DNA of 64,000 nucleotides, taken from assembly GCF_016599145.1 (NCBI RefSeq), contig NZ_JAENKO010000023.1:1-64000 (forward strand), written 5' to 3'. Under the pieces are notes generated by a model. It searched no databases. It was not told the DNA's origin and saw only the letters and a program-made list of their open reading frames with translations. Below are positions 48,782 through 56,748 of the stretch, piece after piece; the stretch's first letter is position 1, and the number at the start of each line of letters is the position of its first letter. A program made the position numbers and the translations under genes. This DNA comes from Tomitella cavernea (lineage in GTDB: Bacteria > Actinomycetota > Actinomycetes > Mycobacteriales > Mycobacteriaceae).

Positions 48782-50380
48782 ATGGACGTGGTGGTGGAGA
48801 CGGCGGCGGGCGCGGTGCGCGGCGTGCGCGGTGCACAGCACGGACACGCCCAGCACGAGAACGGGCACGAGCAGGCGCAGGTCACCGCGTTCAAGGGCAT
48901 CCCGTTCGCGGCCCCGCCGTACGGGGAGAACCGGTTTGCGCCGCCGCAGCCGGTGGTGCCGTGGGAGGGGGTGCGCGACGCGCTGGACTACGGCCCCACC
49001 CCGCCGAAGCCGCCGTACCGCGCGCCCATCGACGCCTTGCTGCCGGAGCCGTCGATTCCCGGCGAGGACGTCCTCAATCTCAACGTGTGGTCGCCGGACA
49101 CCGGCTCGGTGGGCTTGCCGGTGCTCGTGTGGATCCACGGCGGTGCCTTCGTCAACGGCACCGGTGCGGTGCCGTTGTATGACGGGTCGGCGTTCGCACG
49201 CAGCGGGGTGGTGTGCGTGACGGTGAACTACCGGCTCGGGGCGGAGGGGTTCGCCCTGCTGCCGGACGCGCCGGGCATCGCGCCGGCCAACCGCGGGCTG
49301 CTCGACCAGGTGGCGGCGCTCGAGTGGGTGCGCGACAACATCGCCGCGTTCGGCGGCGACCCGCGCCGGGTGACGGTGGCGGGCGAGTCGGCCGGGGCGA
49401 TGAGCGTGACCGCGCTGATGGCGATGCCCGCGGCGGACGGACTGTTCCAGCGGGCCATCACCCAGAGCGGCGCCGGGCATCACGCCATGCGTCCGGAAAC
49501 GGCGCGTACCGTCACGGCGGCGCTGGCCGAGTCGCTGGGAGTGGCGGCGACCGCCGAGGGTCTGGGCGCGGTGCCGATCGCCGAGTTCATCGGGGCGCAG
49601 CGCGCGCTGTCCGAGCGGATCGCCGAGCAGCCCGATCCCGTGCGGTGGGGCGAGATCGCGGTGGACGGGATGGCGTTCGAACCGTGCGTCGACGGGAGCG
49701 TCCTGCCCGGGCGCCCCATCGACCGGATCGCGGGCGGCGCGGGGGCGTCCGTCGGGCTGCTCACCGGTACGAACGCAGACGAGTTCGCGCTGTTCACGGT
49801 GCCGTTCGGGTTGGACGCCGCGATGACGGAGGCCGGCGTGCGGGGGCTGGCCGCGTCGATGGGGCTGGACGCCGACGAGGCGGTGGGCGCCTACGCGGCC
49901 GCCGGGCCGGCCGTGCCGCCGGAGCAGCGGGCGGGGGCGCTGTTCATGGCGTTGATGCGGGACGTGTTCTTCCGCATCCCCGCGATCCGGGTGGCGGAAG
50001 CGCGCGCGGTGCACGGCGCGGGGAGCTTCGTGTACGAGTTCGGCTGGAGGTCGCCGGAGCTCGGCGGGCGGCTGGGCGCGGCCCACGCGATGGAGCTCGG
50101 CTTCGTCTTCGACACCCTCGCTCACCCCGACGCGCGTCCCATGACCGGGCCGAATCCTCCGCAGCACCTGGCCGACGCGATGCACGGGGCATGGGTACGC
50201 TTCATCGAGTCCGGGCACCCGGGCTGGGACGAGTACGGCGCCCGGCGCACGGTGCGCATGTTCGGACATGGCATCGCAGGCGGCGGGGCCGGCGACGACG
50301 GAGAGGTAGGCGACGGCGGGCCGACGGTGGTGGACGATCCCGGGGCGTCGACCCGCGCGCTGTGGGAGGGGCGGCGGTAG
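48782..50380 (+). CDS. Type B carboxylesterase
   Basis: The product has 532 residues of the alpha/beta-hydrolase carboxylesterase family. Motifs are FKGIPFAAPPYGENRF at the start, EDVLNLNVWSP, the oxyanion hole WIHGGAFVNG, the nucleophile elbow GESAGAMS, and a C-terminal His in the LGFVFDTLAH region. It lacks a signal peptide, so it is cytosolic. It hydrolyses carboxylic esters, perhaps including acylated lactones or xenobiotics. A His-rich insert (GAQHGHAQHENGHEQ) near residue 25 is unusual. Confidence 0.87.
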   Translation: MDVVVETAAGAVRGVRGAQHGHAQHENGHEQAQVTAFKGIPFAAPPYGENRFAPPQPVVPWEGVRDALDYGPTPPKPPYRAPIDALLPEPSIPGEDVLNLNVWSPDTGSVGLPVLVWIHGGAFVNGTGAVPLYDGSAFARSGVVCVTVNYRLGAEGFALLPDAPGIAPANRGLLDQVAALEWVRDNIAAFGGDPRRVTVAGESAGAMSVTALMAMPAADGLFQRAITQSGAGHHAMRPETARTVTAALAESLGVAATAEGLGAVPIAEFIGAQRALSERIAEQPDPVRWGEIAVDGMAFEPCVDGSVLPGRPIDRIAGGAGASVGLLTGTNADEFALFTVPFGLDAAMTEAGVRGLAASMGLDADEAVGAYAAAGPAVPPEQRAGALFMALMRDVFFRIPAIRVAEARAVHGAGSFVYEFGWRSPELGGRLGAAHAMELGFVFDTLAHPDARPMTGPNPPQHLADAMHGAWVRFIESGHPGWDEYGARRTVRMFGHGIAGGGAGDDGEVGDGGPTVVDDPGASTRALWEGRR

Positions 50381-50416
50381 GGGCTTCGCCTGCGGGCGCA
50401 ATGGGAGCCACGCAAG

Positions 50417-50770
50417 TCAGCCGTGGTGATCCCGCTGTGGGAGCGGATGCCGCTGGAGAAACTCGACGGCTGCGGTACGCAACAGCGCACTTATGGTGAC
50501 GTGCGCTTGGGTGCTGTAATCCGTGAGTTCGCGGTCGAGGGCGGCGCCCAGTCGGATAGTCCGGGCTGGAGATGGCCCGGCGGGCGGAGTGCCGGCGAGC
50601 TTCGGCGGTCGTCCCAGTTTCAGTTCTGCGCTGATCTCGACAGATTCCGGAATCACGGTGTAGTTGATGTCCGTGAGGTCGGCGATGACATCGTCGTACT
50701 CGTGCACGTCATAGTCGCGGGACATGTCTGATCCTTCCACGCCGGTCGGCTTCCCCGGGTTTTTGCTCAT
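50417..50770 (-). CDS. Ribbon-helix-helix (CopG-like) protein, antitoxin-like
   Basis: The product has 117 residues. The C-terminal 45 fit a ribbon-helix-helix DNA-binding domain: the beta strand RTIRLGAALDRELTDY, then helices ending SALLRTAAVEFLQRH. The first 65 residues are acidic and probably flexible, as in antitoxins that wrap a partner. GAGAGGAGTAGCAGC is a strong ribosome site. It starts four bases after the upstream 101-residue gene, a toxin-antitoxin-like layout. The toxin-first order and partner identity are unproven. Confidence 0.6.
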   Translation of the reverse strand: MSKNPGKPTGVEGSDMSRDYDVHEYDDVIADLTDINYTVIPESVEISAELKLGRPPKLAGTPPAGPSPARTIRLGAALDRELTDYSTQAHVTISALLRTAAVEFLQRHPLPQRDHHG

Positions 50771-50774
50771 GCTG

Positions 50775-51080
50775 CTACTCCTCTCGTGCGTTGATTGGCG
50801 GCGTTTGCGGTGTGGTGTCTTGTGTGTACGTCGGTCCTATGAACCGTCTTTGGGGCGTAGCGGTGTACCCCGGAAGAGGGCATCCGATTACAGCGCGTGC
50901 TTCTTGCTCAATCCGGAGAGATAGAAGCATTGCGTGGAACGCGACCTGCACCGCTTGCGACGTATACTCTTCGACGACAACCTCGATCCACGGCTCTTGG
51001 TCGATTCGTCCGAGCATTCGGAAGTGGAGCCGTCCCTTCCTGATCCTCAGGCGGTATCGGATCAGCGGCGAAGCGATCAC
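50775..51080 (-). CDS. Small basic protein, possible toxin partner
   Basis: The product has 101 residues from a GTG, of a family I do not recognise. The first 60 are rich in Arg, Glu and beta-forming residues (RYRLRIRKGRLHFRMLGR, then EPWIEVVVEE), and the tail is Thr/Pro-rich. Composition is near 52% GC, well below the window's 70%. It is the first gene of a two-gene unit with the ribbon-helix-helix protein, which suggests a toxin-antitoxin or phage-type module. Function is otherwise unknown. Confidence 0.5.
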   Translation of the reverse strand: MIASPLIRYRLRIRKGRLHFRMLGRIDQEPWIEVVVEEYTSQAVQVAFHAMLLSLRIEQEARAVIGCPLPGYTATPQRRFIGPTYTQDTTPQTPPINAREE

Positions 51081-51149
51081 CGAGCGGATCTCTCTCGCTG
51101 TGACCGAGTGCTGTAGGGCTACCGGACGGATGTTCAGGAATATCGTCCT

Positions 51150-51164
51150 AAGTGTATGACACTT
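51150..51164. promoter_or_regulatory. Palindrome AAGTGT-ATG-ACACTT upstream of the TA-like pair
   Basis: The perfect 6-bp arms lie 70 bases upstream of the small-protein pair, in an AT-richer gap (51081-51366) that otherwise shows no gene. Ribbon-helix-helix antitoxins commonly bind such short palindromes to autoregulate. Confidence 0.4.
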
Positions 51165-51366
51165 TTCTTGGAAGGGCTAGCACGTCTCGGGCTGCTGTAG
51201 TGCGCAACAGGTGGGACACGCGTCCTTTCGCCCGGTCGAGGCCGGCGCACCGGGGCGGAACGGTGATCTCGCGGGCGGAGTCCGCGATATTCGGGCGCAC
51301 GACCAACTCGTGCTCCTATGGTGGTACCGAGCACCGCGCCCGGCCGCCAACACGAGGTACCCGTCG

Positions 51367-52401
51367 ATGACCGACCAGATCGTCCAGAGCACCCGCATAG
51401 TCCTCGCATCCCGCCCGCACGGCGCCCCCGTCGAGGAGAACTTCCGGTTGGAGACGGCGCAACTGCCGCCGGTGGGGCGCGGACAGGTGCTGCTGCGGAT
51501 CATCTACCTGTCGCTGGACCCGTACATGCGGGGGCGCATGAGCACCGCCGAGTCGTATGCGGAGCCGATGGAGATCGACGACGTCATGGTGGGCGGCACC
51601 GTGGCGCAGGTGCTCGCATCGCGGTTCCCGGGCGTGGATGCCGGCGACTACGTGCTCTCCTTTTCCGGCTGGCAGACGCACGCGGTGGAGGACGGTGCAC
51701 GCGTGCGCAAGCTCGACGCCCGGCGGGCGCCGCTTTCCACGGCGCTGGGGGTGCTGGGCATGCCCGGATTCACCGCGTATGCGGGTCTGCTGGCCATCGG
51801 CAAACCGGTCGCGGGCGAGACCGTGGTGGTGGCGGCGGCCAGCGGGCCGGTCGGGTCGGTGGTGGGGCAGATCGCCAAGCTGCAGGGGGCGCGGGCCATC
51901 GGCATCGCCGGCGGGCCCGACAAGTGCGACTACGTGCGCGGCAGGCTGGGGTTCGACGAGGCCGTGGACCACCGTTCGCCCGAGTTCACGGAGCAGCTGG
52001 CCTACGTGGTGCCCGACGGGATCGACGTCTACTTCGAGAACGTCGGCGGCCCTGTGACGGACACGGTGCTGCCGCTGCTCAACACGTACGCGCGGGTGCC
52101 GGTGTGCGGGCTGGTGTCGCAGTACAACCTGCCCGGCCGCCCCGACGGCCCGGACCGGCTCCCCGCATTCATGAACTACGTGCTCACCAAGAGCCTGTCC
52201 GTCCGGGGGTTCATCCAGAGCGAGTTCGTCGACGAGTGGTATCCGGGCTTCCTGATGGACATGTCCGACTGGGTGCAAAGCAAACGGGTGCGCTACCGGG
52301 AGGACATCGTCGACGGGGTGGAGAACGCGCCGGCGGCGTTCATGGGCCTGCTGGAGGGGCGGAACTTCGGCAAGCTCGTGGTGCGGGTGGCGGAGGAGTA
52401 G
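51367..52401 (+). CDS. NADP-dependent MDR oxidoreductase (CurA/leukotriene B4 dehydrogenase type)
   Basis: The product has 344 residues. It has the family start STRIVLASRPHGAPVEENFRLE, then YLSLDPYMRGRMS, GMPGFTAYAGLLAIGKP, the nucleotide loop AAASGPVGSVVGQIAKLQGAR and the end LLEGRNFGKLVVRVAEE. Members reduce alpha,beta-unsaturated ketones or aldehydes with NADPH. It stands alone between two lower-GC islands and ends at a strong hairpin. Confidence 0.86.
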   Translation: MTDQIVQSTRIVLASRPHGAPVEENFRLETAQLPPVGRGQVLLRIIYLSLDPYMRGRMSTAESYAEPMEIDDVMVGGTVAQVLASRFPGVDAGDYVLSFSGWQTHAVEDGARVRKLDARRAPLSTALGVLGMPGFTAYAGLLAIGKPVAGETVVVAAASGPVGSVVGQIAKLQGARAIGIAGGPDKCDYVRGRLGFDEAVDHRSPEFTEQLAYVVPDGIDVYFENVGGPVTDTVLPLLNTYARVPVCGLVSQYNLPGRPDGPDRLPAFMNYVLTKSLSVRGFIQSEFVDEWYPGFLMDMSDWVQSKRVRYREDIVDGVENAPAAFMGLLEGRNFGKLVVRVAEE

Positions 52402-52432
52402 CCTGCCCGCCGAACGGCGCATGACGACGCCC

Positions 52433-52482
52433 GCCTGACGCCCGCCGCCGACTTCGCGGTGAGGCTGCGGCGGGCGTCAGGC
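52433..52482. terminator. Strong hairpin after the MDR gene
   Basis: The perfect 16-bp arms GCCTGACGCCCGCCGC and GCGGCGGGCGTCAGGC flank an 18-base loop, starting 31 bases after the stop codon. No T-run follows, as is common for terminators in GC-rich actinobacteria. Confidence 0.65.
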
Positions 52483-52991
52483 ATGTCCGGGGCCTGGCCT
52501 CGCGGGCGCACCTGAGTCGCGCCGGTGGCCGTCGGCGGCGACCGACACGCCCGGGCGCAGCGGTGCGGATGTCCGGATGGGACTGCCGGAGCGCATCCTC
52601 GGGCTGGCCGGTGTCCTGCTCAGGGCTACCCGCGCGTCCCATGAAGGGCGTGGTCAGCGTTGCAGACACCTGTCCAAATCCCAAGCGGTGCAACATGATT
52701 TAACGAACGGCCACCCTGATCTCGATTCGCCGCGGGGGCGGCAGATGCAACGTCAAGACTGGTCCGAACGGTTGGACCGGAACCTGTTATGGACGGCTGT
52801 GAACAGCGATGGTTTCAAAGAATTTTGACGCAAGAGGTTACGTGTTTCACCTGGTGGATGTACGGTGATCGGAACCACAACGAATCGCAGGACAAGGGGG
52901 TTCTTGTTGAACTGTGCCGGTGCCTTCGGGTATCGGACCGTTGCGAAGGTTTACCTAATTTGGGTAAGCCGCAATTGAATGAGGGAGTGTA
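52483..52991. other. Non-coding leader of the small-protein operon
   Basis: No credible gene is seen here. GC content falls from about 70% to near 50% from about 52660 onward. The stretch should hold the promoter of the downstream operon. A short inverted repeat TTACC-n6-GGTAA lies at 52951-52966, close to the start region, and GAGGGAG at 52981-52987 can serve as a ribosome site for the next gene. Confidence 0.45.
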
Positions 52992-53486
52992 CTGAGGCAT
53001 CGAGGTCTTTCTGCTGTCGGGGTGACAGCAATGATTGCGGGCGCAGGTCTTACGCTGGCGACGGCCGCATCTGCGGCGACGATCGGGGCGCCTGGTTCGG
53101 CAAGCGCCGCCGTACCCAACGCGAACAACCAGATGTGCGGCAACGCAGTGGCCGCCGGGAATGCCGCTGTGCAGGGGGTTTCGATCACCGCTTCGCTCTA
53201 CGATTCGAGCGGCGCGGTGGTCTTCGGTCCGCAGTCCACCGACACGGATGCCGCCGGCGCATGGTGTATCACCGGGAATTCCACGCTGGCAAACACGGTA
53301 CTTAACGGTGGCCACGTCGAGTTGTGCGCCACTCCGATGGCCGTCGACGGCAAGTCGGCAAACTTCCTCGGCTCCGGCACGAACTGCGCTGATCTGGATA
53401 AGGATGCGTTCCAGGACCATCTCTACACGAGTGTGATACCTCTGATCCTCGCATCGGCAGACGGTCTGGATGTGACCTACAGCTGA
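52992..53486 (+). CDS. Secreted four-cysteine protein, first gene of the small-protein operon
   Basis: The product is about 164 residues from a CTG at 52992 (RHRGLSAVGVTAMIAGAGL), or 154 from the GTG at 53022. The CTG start gives a proper Arg-containing signal peptide, cut near GSASAAVP, and has GAGGGAG five bases upstream; the GTG start leaves the signal without positive charge. The mature part of about 125 residues has four Cys (two possible disulfides) and a beta-sandwich look (VSITASLYDSSGAVVFGP, then TDAAGAWCITG). No family is recognised. Five tiny genes follow in the same direction, so an envelope role beside them is likely. Confidence 0.65.
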   Translation: MRHRGLSAVGVTAMIAGAGLTLATAASAATIGAPGSASAAVPNANNQMCGNAVAAGNAAVQGVSITASLYDSSGAVVFGPQSTDTDAAGAWCITGNSTLANTVLNGGHVELCATPMAVDGKSANFLGSGTNCADLDKDAFQDHLYTSVIPLILASADGLDVTYS

Positions 53487-53553
53487 GTTCGAGTTCCGCG
53501 GATGCACAGGTGACTTGTGCGCCTATTCACTCACAGGGCAGAAGGTAGGGTTT

Positions 53554-53679
53554 ATGTCAACAATGTTCCTCGGTAATACTGCGGAGATGCTCTCGCAGTT
53601 GTTGACCGCAATCTCGACGGGTTCAGTAGACCAGGGCTTTGAGGCATTCAAGGGCAGCGTGAACACGTTGAGCGCTTAG
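53554..53679 (+). CDS. 41-residue small protein 1 (PorA/PorH-like candidate)
   Basis: The ATG at 53554 follows GAAGGTAGGG by three bases. The protein is acidic to neutral, Ser/Thr-rich and without a signal peptide, with a hydrophobic face (EMLSQLLTAIS) and an amphipathic second half (VDQGFEAFKGSVNTLS). Size and character match the PorA (45) and PorH (57) channel proteins of Corynebacterium cell walls. Sequence identity to those cannot be judged by eye. It is the first of five such genes in a row. Confidence 0.6.
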   Translation: MSTMFLGNTAEMLSQLLTAISTGSVDQGFEAFKGSVNTLSA

Positions 53680-53726
53680 CTTCCGCTATCGCTGTGTAAA
53701 TTGTTTGCGCGAGAAAGGGGTTACGC

Positions 53727-53852
53727 ATGGGGTCATTGGGCTCAGTGGTAGATGCAGTAAACAGTCCGGAGTGGTCGATCATCAAGGTGTATGGAGCCTT
53801 GTTCACGATGCTTCCTTTGGTGGCATCGGTTGATTTCGACTGGAAGGCGTGA
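53727..53852 (+). CDS. 41-residue small protein 2 (PorA/PorH-like candidate)
   Basis: The ATG at 53727 is six bases after AAAGGGG (53714-53720). The protein starts MGSLGSVVDAVNSPEW, followed by a hydrophobic stretch IIKVYGALFTMLPLVAS and the end VDFDWKA. There is no signal peptide. It is probably one amphipathic helix with aromatic ends, as expected of a mycomembrane-associated peptide. It overlaps the ribosome site of the next gene, from which it is separated by three bases. Confidence 0.58.
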   Translation: MGSLGSVVDAVNSPEWSIIKVYGALFTMLPLVASVDFDWKA

Positions 53853-53855
53853 ATC

Positions 53856-54044
53856 ATGGCAGATGGCAGCATGGGCGCGCTTTCCAGTATTGACGCCGGC
53901 ACTCTGACGCCGGTGGCCACAGACTTCGGGAACATGGTCCAGGGCGCGTTCGCGGCGATTTCGGGATCACTCGGAGTGGCCGAGAGCGGATCGGTGGGAA
54001 TCGCGCAGTTGCTCGGTGCCGGCCTGGCCTCTATCGGCAACTGA
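53856..54044 (+). CDS. 62-residue small protein 3 (Gly/Ala/Ser-rich)
   Basis: The ATG at 53856 uses GGAAGG inside the end of the previous gene. The product is rich in Gly, Ala and Ser, with two hydrophobic segments (MVQGAFAAISGSLGV and VGIAQLLGAGLASIG) containing G-x3-G-like packing. There is no signal peptide and no cysteine. It is the largest of the five and resembles PorH-type peptides or small holin/bacteriocin-like proteins in composition. Confidence 0.65.
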   Translation: MADGSMGALSSIDAGTLTPVATDFGNMVQGAFAAISGSLGVAESGSVGIAQLLGAGLASIGN

Positions 54045-54058
54045 AGGGAGGGTGCAGC

Positions 54059-54172
54059 GTGGAGAGTTCACTTACGTATCTGTCTCAGATGATCTCGTTT
54101 GTCTCAGTGGATCTTACGAAGGTGCTGATCGGCTATGTTGACGGCTTGTCGTCCGATCCCGCCAACGGCTAA
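54059..54172 (+). CDS. 37-residue small protein 4
   Basis: The GTG at 54059 is seven bases after AGGGAGG, the best ribosome site of the set. The protein reads as an amphipathic helix (SSLTYLSQMISFVSVDLT, then KVLIGYVDGLS) with a polar tail. The motif YVD-L recurs in the next protein, suggesting common ancestry. It was found by reading between the longer frames. Confidence 0.55.
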   Translation: MESSLTYLSQMISFVSVDLTKVLIGYVDGLSSDPANG

Positions 54173-54197
54173 TCCTACCAACGGCTAAGGAGCGATC

Positions 54198-54287
54198 ATG
54201 TTGGAAAAATTCATCATGACGTACGTCGACCTGTCGGTCTCGTTGCCCAGCTTGATCGATTTGGGCAGTACGATGATGAACCAGTAG
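54198..54287 (+). CDS. 29-residue small protein 5
   Basis: The ATG at 54198 has AAGGAG five bases upstream. The protein begins MLEKFIMTYVDLSVSLPSL and ends with a polar MMNQ. A 10-bp direct repeat CAACGGCTAA at 54163 and 54179 spans the end of the previous gene and this gene's leader. The terminator hairpin follows 37 bases later. Being so short, it is supported mainly by its ribosome site, spacing and likeness to protein 4. Confidence 0.5.
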   Translation: MLEKFIMTYVDLSVSLPSLIDLGSTMMNQ

Positions 54288-54323
54288 GAGACGTGCCGTC
54301 GTGATTGCAGTCGCGACGAAAGC

Positions 54324-54355
54324 AGTGGCAGGGCCGGTCCACCGGCCCTGCCACT
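54324..54355. terminator. Terminator of the small-protein operon
   Basis: The 15-bp perfect arms AGTGGCAGGGCCGGT and ACCGGCCCTGCCACT are separated by only CC, then CTTCGCTTGT. It lies between the last small gene and the convergent reductase gene, so it could stop transcription from both sides. Confidence 0.8.
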
Positions 54356-54374
54356 CTTCGCTTGTATCGCCGCT

Positions 54375-56531
54375 TCACAGTCCCGCCGCCGCCTTCCAGG
54401 CGGTGTGGATGGCGCCTTCGATGTAGTCGACGGAGCCGGCGTCGCCGACCACGCGGACGTTATCAATCACTCCCGCGAGCTGCTGTTCCAGGGGTGCGGC
54501 GGCGTCGGTGCCGAGCGCGTAGATCACCATCGACGCGGGTGCGGACATCGTCTTGGTCTCGGTCGTCTTGCCCTTGCGGTCCTTGACAGCCACGTCGAAC
54601 TCCACGCGGTCCGCGGTGATCCGGGTGGCTTCGGCGTTGCGGTGGATGGTCACGCCGGCCTCGGTGGTGTGGCGTACCGCGGTCCAGCGCCTGGGTAGCG
54701 CCATCGGCAGGCCCAGTTGCTGCTCGTCGTGCAGCAGGGTGACCCGCCGGCCGCGCTCGGCGAGGAACTCCGCCAGCTCCAGGCCCACCAGCGAGCCGCC
54801 GATCACGACGACGTCCTTGCCCATCGGCAGGAACTTCTTGGTCACCTCGCGGATCAGGCGTGGGCTCTTGGTGATGCCGGAGAGCTTGCCCAGCTTGCCG
54901 GCGGCCCGCAGGTACCAGGACTGCCCGGCGGTGTCGCCCACACCGGTCATCAGCGCGCGCATGGTGTCGCCGGTGTGCACGTGCGGCAGGTCGCCGCCGG
55001 GGATCTGCGGGCGGTCCCGCAACGCGCCGGTGGCGAGCACGACGGTGTCCGGGCGCAGCGAGGAGATCAGCTCGGGGGTGGCCTCGGTGTTCAGCCGGAT
55101 GTCCACGCCCAGGCGCGCCGTCTCGTTCTTCAGCCACTCCAGCAGCGGATAGTTGGCCGGGGTGGTGAGCGCGGAGAACCACAGGGTGCCGCCGAGCCGG
55201 TCCGTCTTGTCCAGCACCGTCACCCGGTGCCCGCGCTCGGTGGCGATGCGCGCCGTCTCCAACCCTGCGGGCCCGGCGCCCACCACGACGATCCGCTTGC
55301 CCGTCTTCGCGGTGGGGAACGGCAGCAGCGTTTCGTTGCCCAGGGCCGGGTTGACCGCGCACAGCGGCGTCGCGTCCCAGAAGTTCTCCTGTACGCACAC
55401 GTAGCAGTTGATGCACGGCCGCACCCGTTCCGGCGTGCCGGCGCGCAGCTTGTTCACCAGGTCCGGGTCGGCCAGCAGCTGGCGGCCCATCGCGACGTAG
55501 TCGGCCTTGCCCTCGGCGATGGCCTGCTCGCCGACCTCGGGCAGCACCCGGCCGACGGTGACCACGGGGATCGTCACGGCCTGCTTGACGGCCGCAGCCA
55601 GGTCCACGTAAGCGCCCACCTGGTCCGGCAGCGGGCCGTCGGTGAAGTTGGAGAACGGATTGCGGCCCCACCCGGTGACATCGATGGCGTCGGCACCCGC
55701 CTTCTCAAACATCTGCGCCGCCGCAGTGGCTTCGGCGGTGCTCAGGGCATTCGGTTCCTCGGTGCCGCCGAACTCCCTGCCGGAGACGCGCACCAGGATC
55801 GCCAGGTCCTCGCCCACGGCCTCCTTGACGGCCGCGATGACCTCGCACGCGAAGCGTGCCCGGTTCTCCAGCGAACCCCCGTACTCGTCGGTGCGGAAGT
55901 TGTCGGCCCGGCTGAGGAATCCGCTGAGGATGTAGCCATGCGCGCAATGGATCTCCACCGCGTCCGCGCCGGAGGTGCGCACCCGCCGCGCCGCGTCGGC
56001 GTAGAGGCGGGTGATCTCCGCGATCTCCTCGACGGTGACCTCGTGGTAGCTCGCCTGCTTGCCGCCGGTGACGGCCGCCATCTTGGCCAGCTCGCCGGGC
56101 GTGTTGTCGGCCAGCGCGCTCAGGTCCATCTTCTGGCGCGGGGTGGACGGCACCTGCAGGGGACGGTCGTCGACGGTGTCGATGCGGGCGACCTTGCCGT
56201 GGTGCACCATCTGGATGCACAGCTTGTTCCCGGTCTCGTGCACCGCGTCGGCCAGCGCCGTCAGGCCCGGGATGAACTTGTCGTCCGACAGCCCCGGCTC
56301 CTTCTTGCTGGTGCTGCCTACCGGGTAGCCCACCGAGCAGCAGCCGGTGATGATCATGCCGGTGCCGCCGGCGGCCCGCGCGACGAAGTGGTCGATGTCC
56401 TCCCGCTCCACCACGCCGTCCGCGGACAGGTTCATGTCCATCGCGGACATCATCACGCGGTTGTTCAGCTGCACCGGGCCGATGCGGCCGGGGCTGAGCA
56501 GGTGGGTGTAGGTCTGAGTCTTCGTCGCCAC
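54375..56531 (-). CDS. 2,4-dienoyl-CoA reductase-type NADH:flavin oxidoreductase
   Basis: The product has 718 residues. The N-terminal Old Yellow Enzyme barrel binds FMN (RVMMSAMDMN, GADAVEIHCAHGYILSGFLS, VTVGRVLPE). Cysteines C-x2-C-x3-C-x11-C in RPCINCYVCVQENFWDATPLC hold a 4Fe-4S cluster. The C-terminal FAD/NAD(P) module opens VVVGAGPAGLETARIA. This is the FadH/trimethylamine-dehydrogenase architecture, which reduces dienoyl or enoate substrates. The GTG at 56531 (ATKTQTYTHLLSPGRIG) is the probable start; the open frame continues upstream. Confidence 0.85.
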   Translation of the reverse strand: MATKTQTYTHLLSPGRIGPVQLNNRVMMSAMDMNLSADGVVEREDIDHFVARAAGGTGMIITGCCSVGYPVGSTSKKEPGLSDDKFIPGLTALADAVHETGNKLCIQMVHHGKVARIDTVDDRPLQVPSTPRQKMDLSALADNTPGELAKMAAVTGGKQASYHEVTVEEIAEITRLYADAARRVRTSGADAVEIHCAHGYILSGFLSRADNFRTDEYGGSLENRARFACEVIAAVKEAVGEDLAILVRVSGREFGGTEEPNALSTAEATAAAQMFEKAGADAIDVTGWGRNPFSNFTDGPLPDQVGAYVDLAAAVKQAVTIPVVTVGRVLPEVGEQAIAEGKADYVAMGRQLLADPDLVNKLRAGTPERVRPCINCYVCVQENFWDATPLCAVNPALGNETLLPFPTAKTGKRIVVVGAGPAGLETARIATERGHRVTVLDKTDRLGGTLWFSALTTPANYPLLEWLKNETARLGVDIRLNTEATPELISSLRPDTVVLATGALRDRPQIPGGDLPHVHTGDTMRALMTGVGDTAGQSWYLRAAGKLGKLSGITKSPRLIREVTKKFLPMGKDVVVIGGSLVGLELAEFLAERGRRVTLLHDEQQLGLPMALPRRWTAVRHTTEAGVTIHRNAEATRITADRVEFDVAVKDRKGKTTETKTMSAPASMVIYALGTDAAAPLEQQLAGVIDNVRVVGDAGSVDYIEGAIHTAWKAAAGL

Positions 56532-56688
56532 GATCAAAGAGTAGGCGCACCTCCCGGCGAGGATGAGCAGGTTTTCGATCACCAGGAACACGGACGGGCC
56601 GGGGCCGCGGTGCGTGCGCGCGGCGCGCAGGCGACAGCCGCCGCGCGCAGCAGGTCCGCCGTCGGTCATACCCGGTCATACTCGTGGT

Positions 56689-56748
56689 ATGAAGACGGCG
56701 ATCCTGGACGAGGTGGACCGAGGCCTGCGCCGGGTGCTGGGCCTGTGA
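56689..56748 (+). CDS. Possible 19-residue leader peptide
   Basis: The ATG at 56689 opens a 19-residue frame (MKTAILDEVDRGLRRVLGL) whose stop TGA overlaps the GTG of the hydrolase gene, an arrangement typical of translational coupling. An inverted repeat CATACC/GGTATG surrounds its start. It may be a leader or a fortuitous frame. Confidence 0.35.
   Translation: MKTAILDEVDRGLRRVLGL

Noticed and set aside
46229-50401. Antisense open frame of 1,390 codons opposite the copper ATPase and esterase
   Set aside because: High GC makes stop codons rare in the complementary frame. The translation is Arg/His/Pro-rich without domains, while the plus strand encodes two clear enzymes.
51152-51370. 72-codon frame upstream of the MDR gene
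   Set aside because: No ribosome site, no recognisable motif, and a random-looking composition; treated as non-coding.
52945-52970. Iron-box (IdeR/DtxR) before the small-protein operon
   Set aside because: The TTACC/GGTAA inverted repeat resembles half of an iron box, but the 19-bp consensus is not met, so no regulator is assigned.
54301-54426. Short GTG frame across the terminator after the small-protein operon
   Set aside because: It lacks a ribosome site and would be translated through a perfect terminator stem and into the antisense of the reductase gene.
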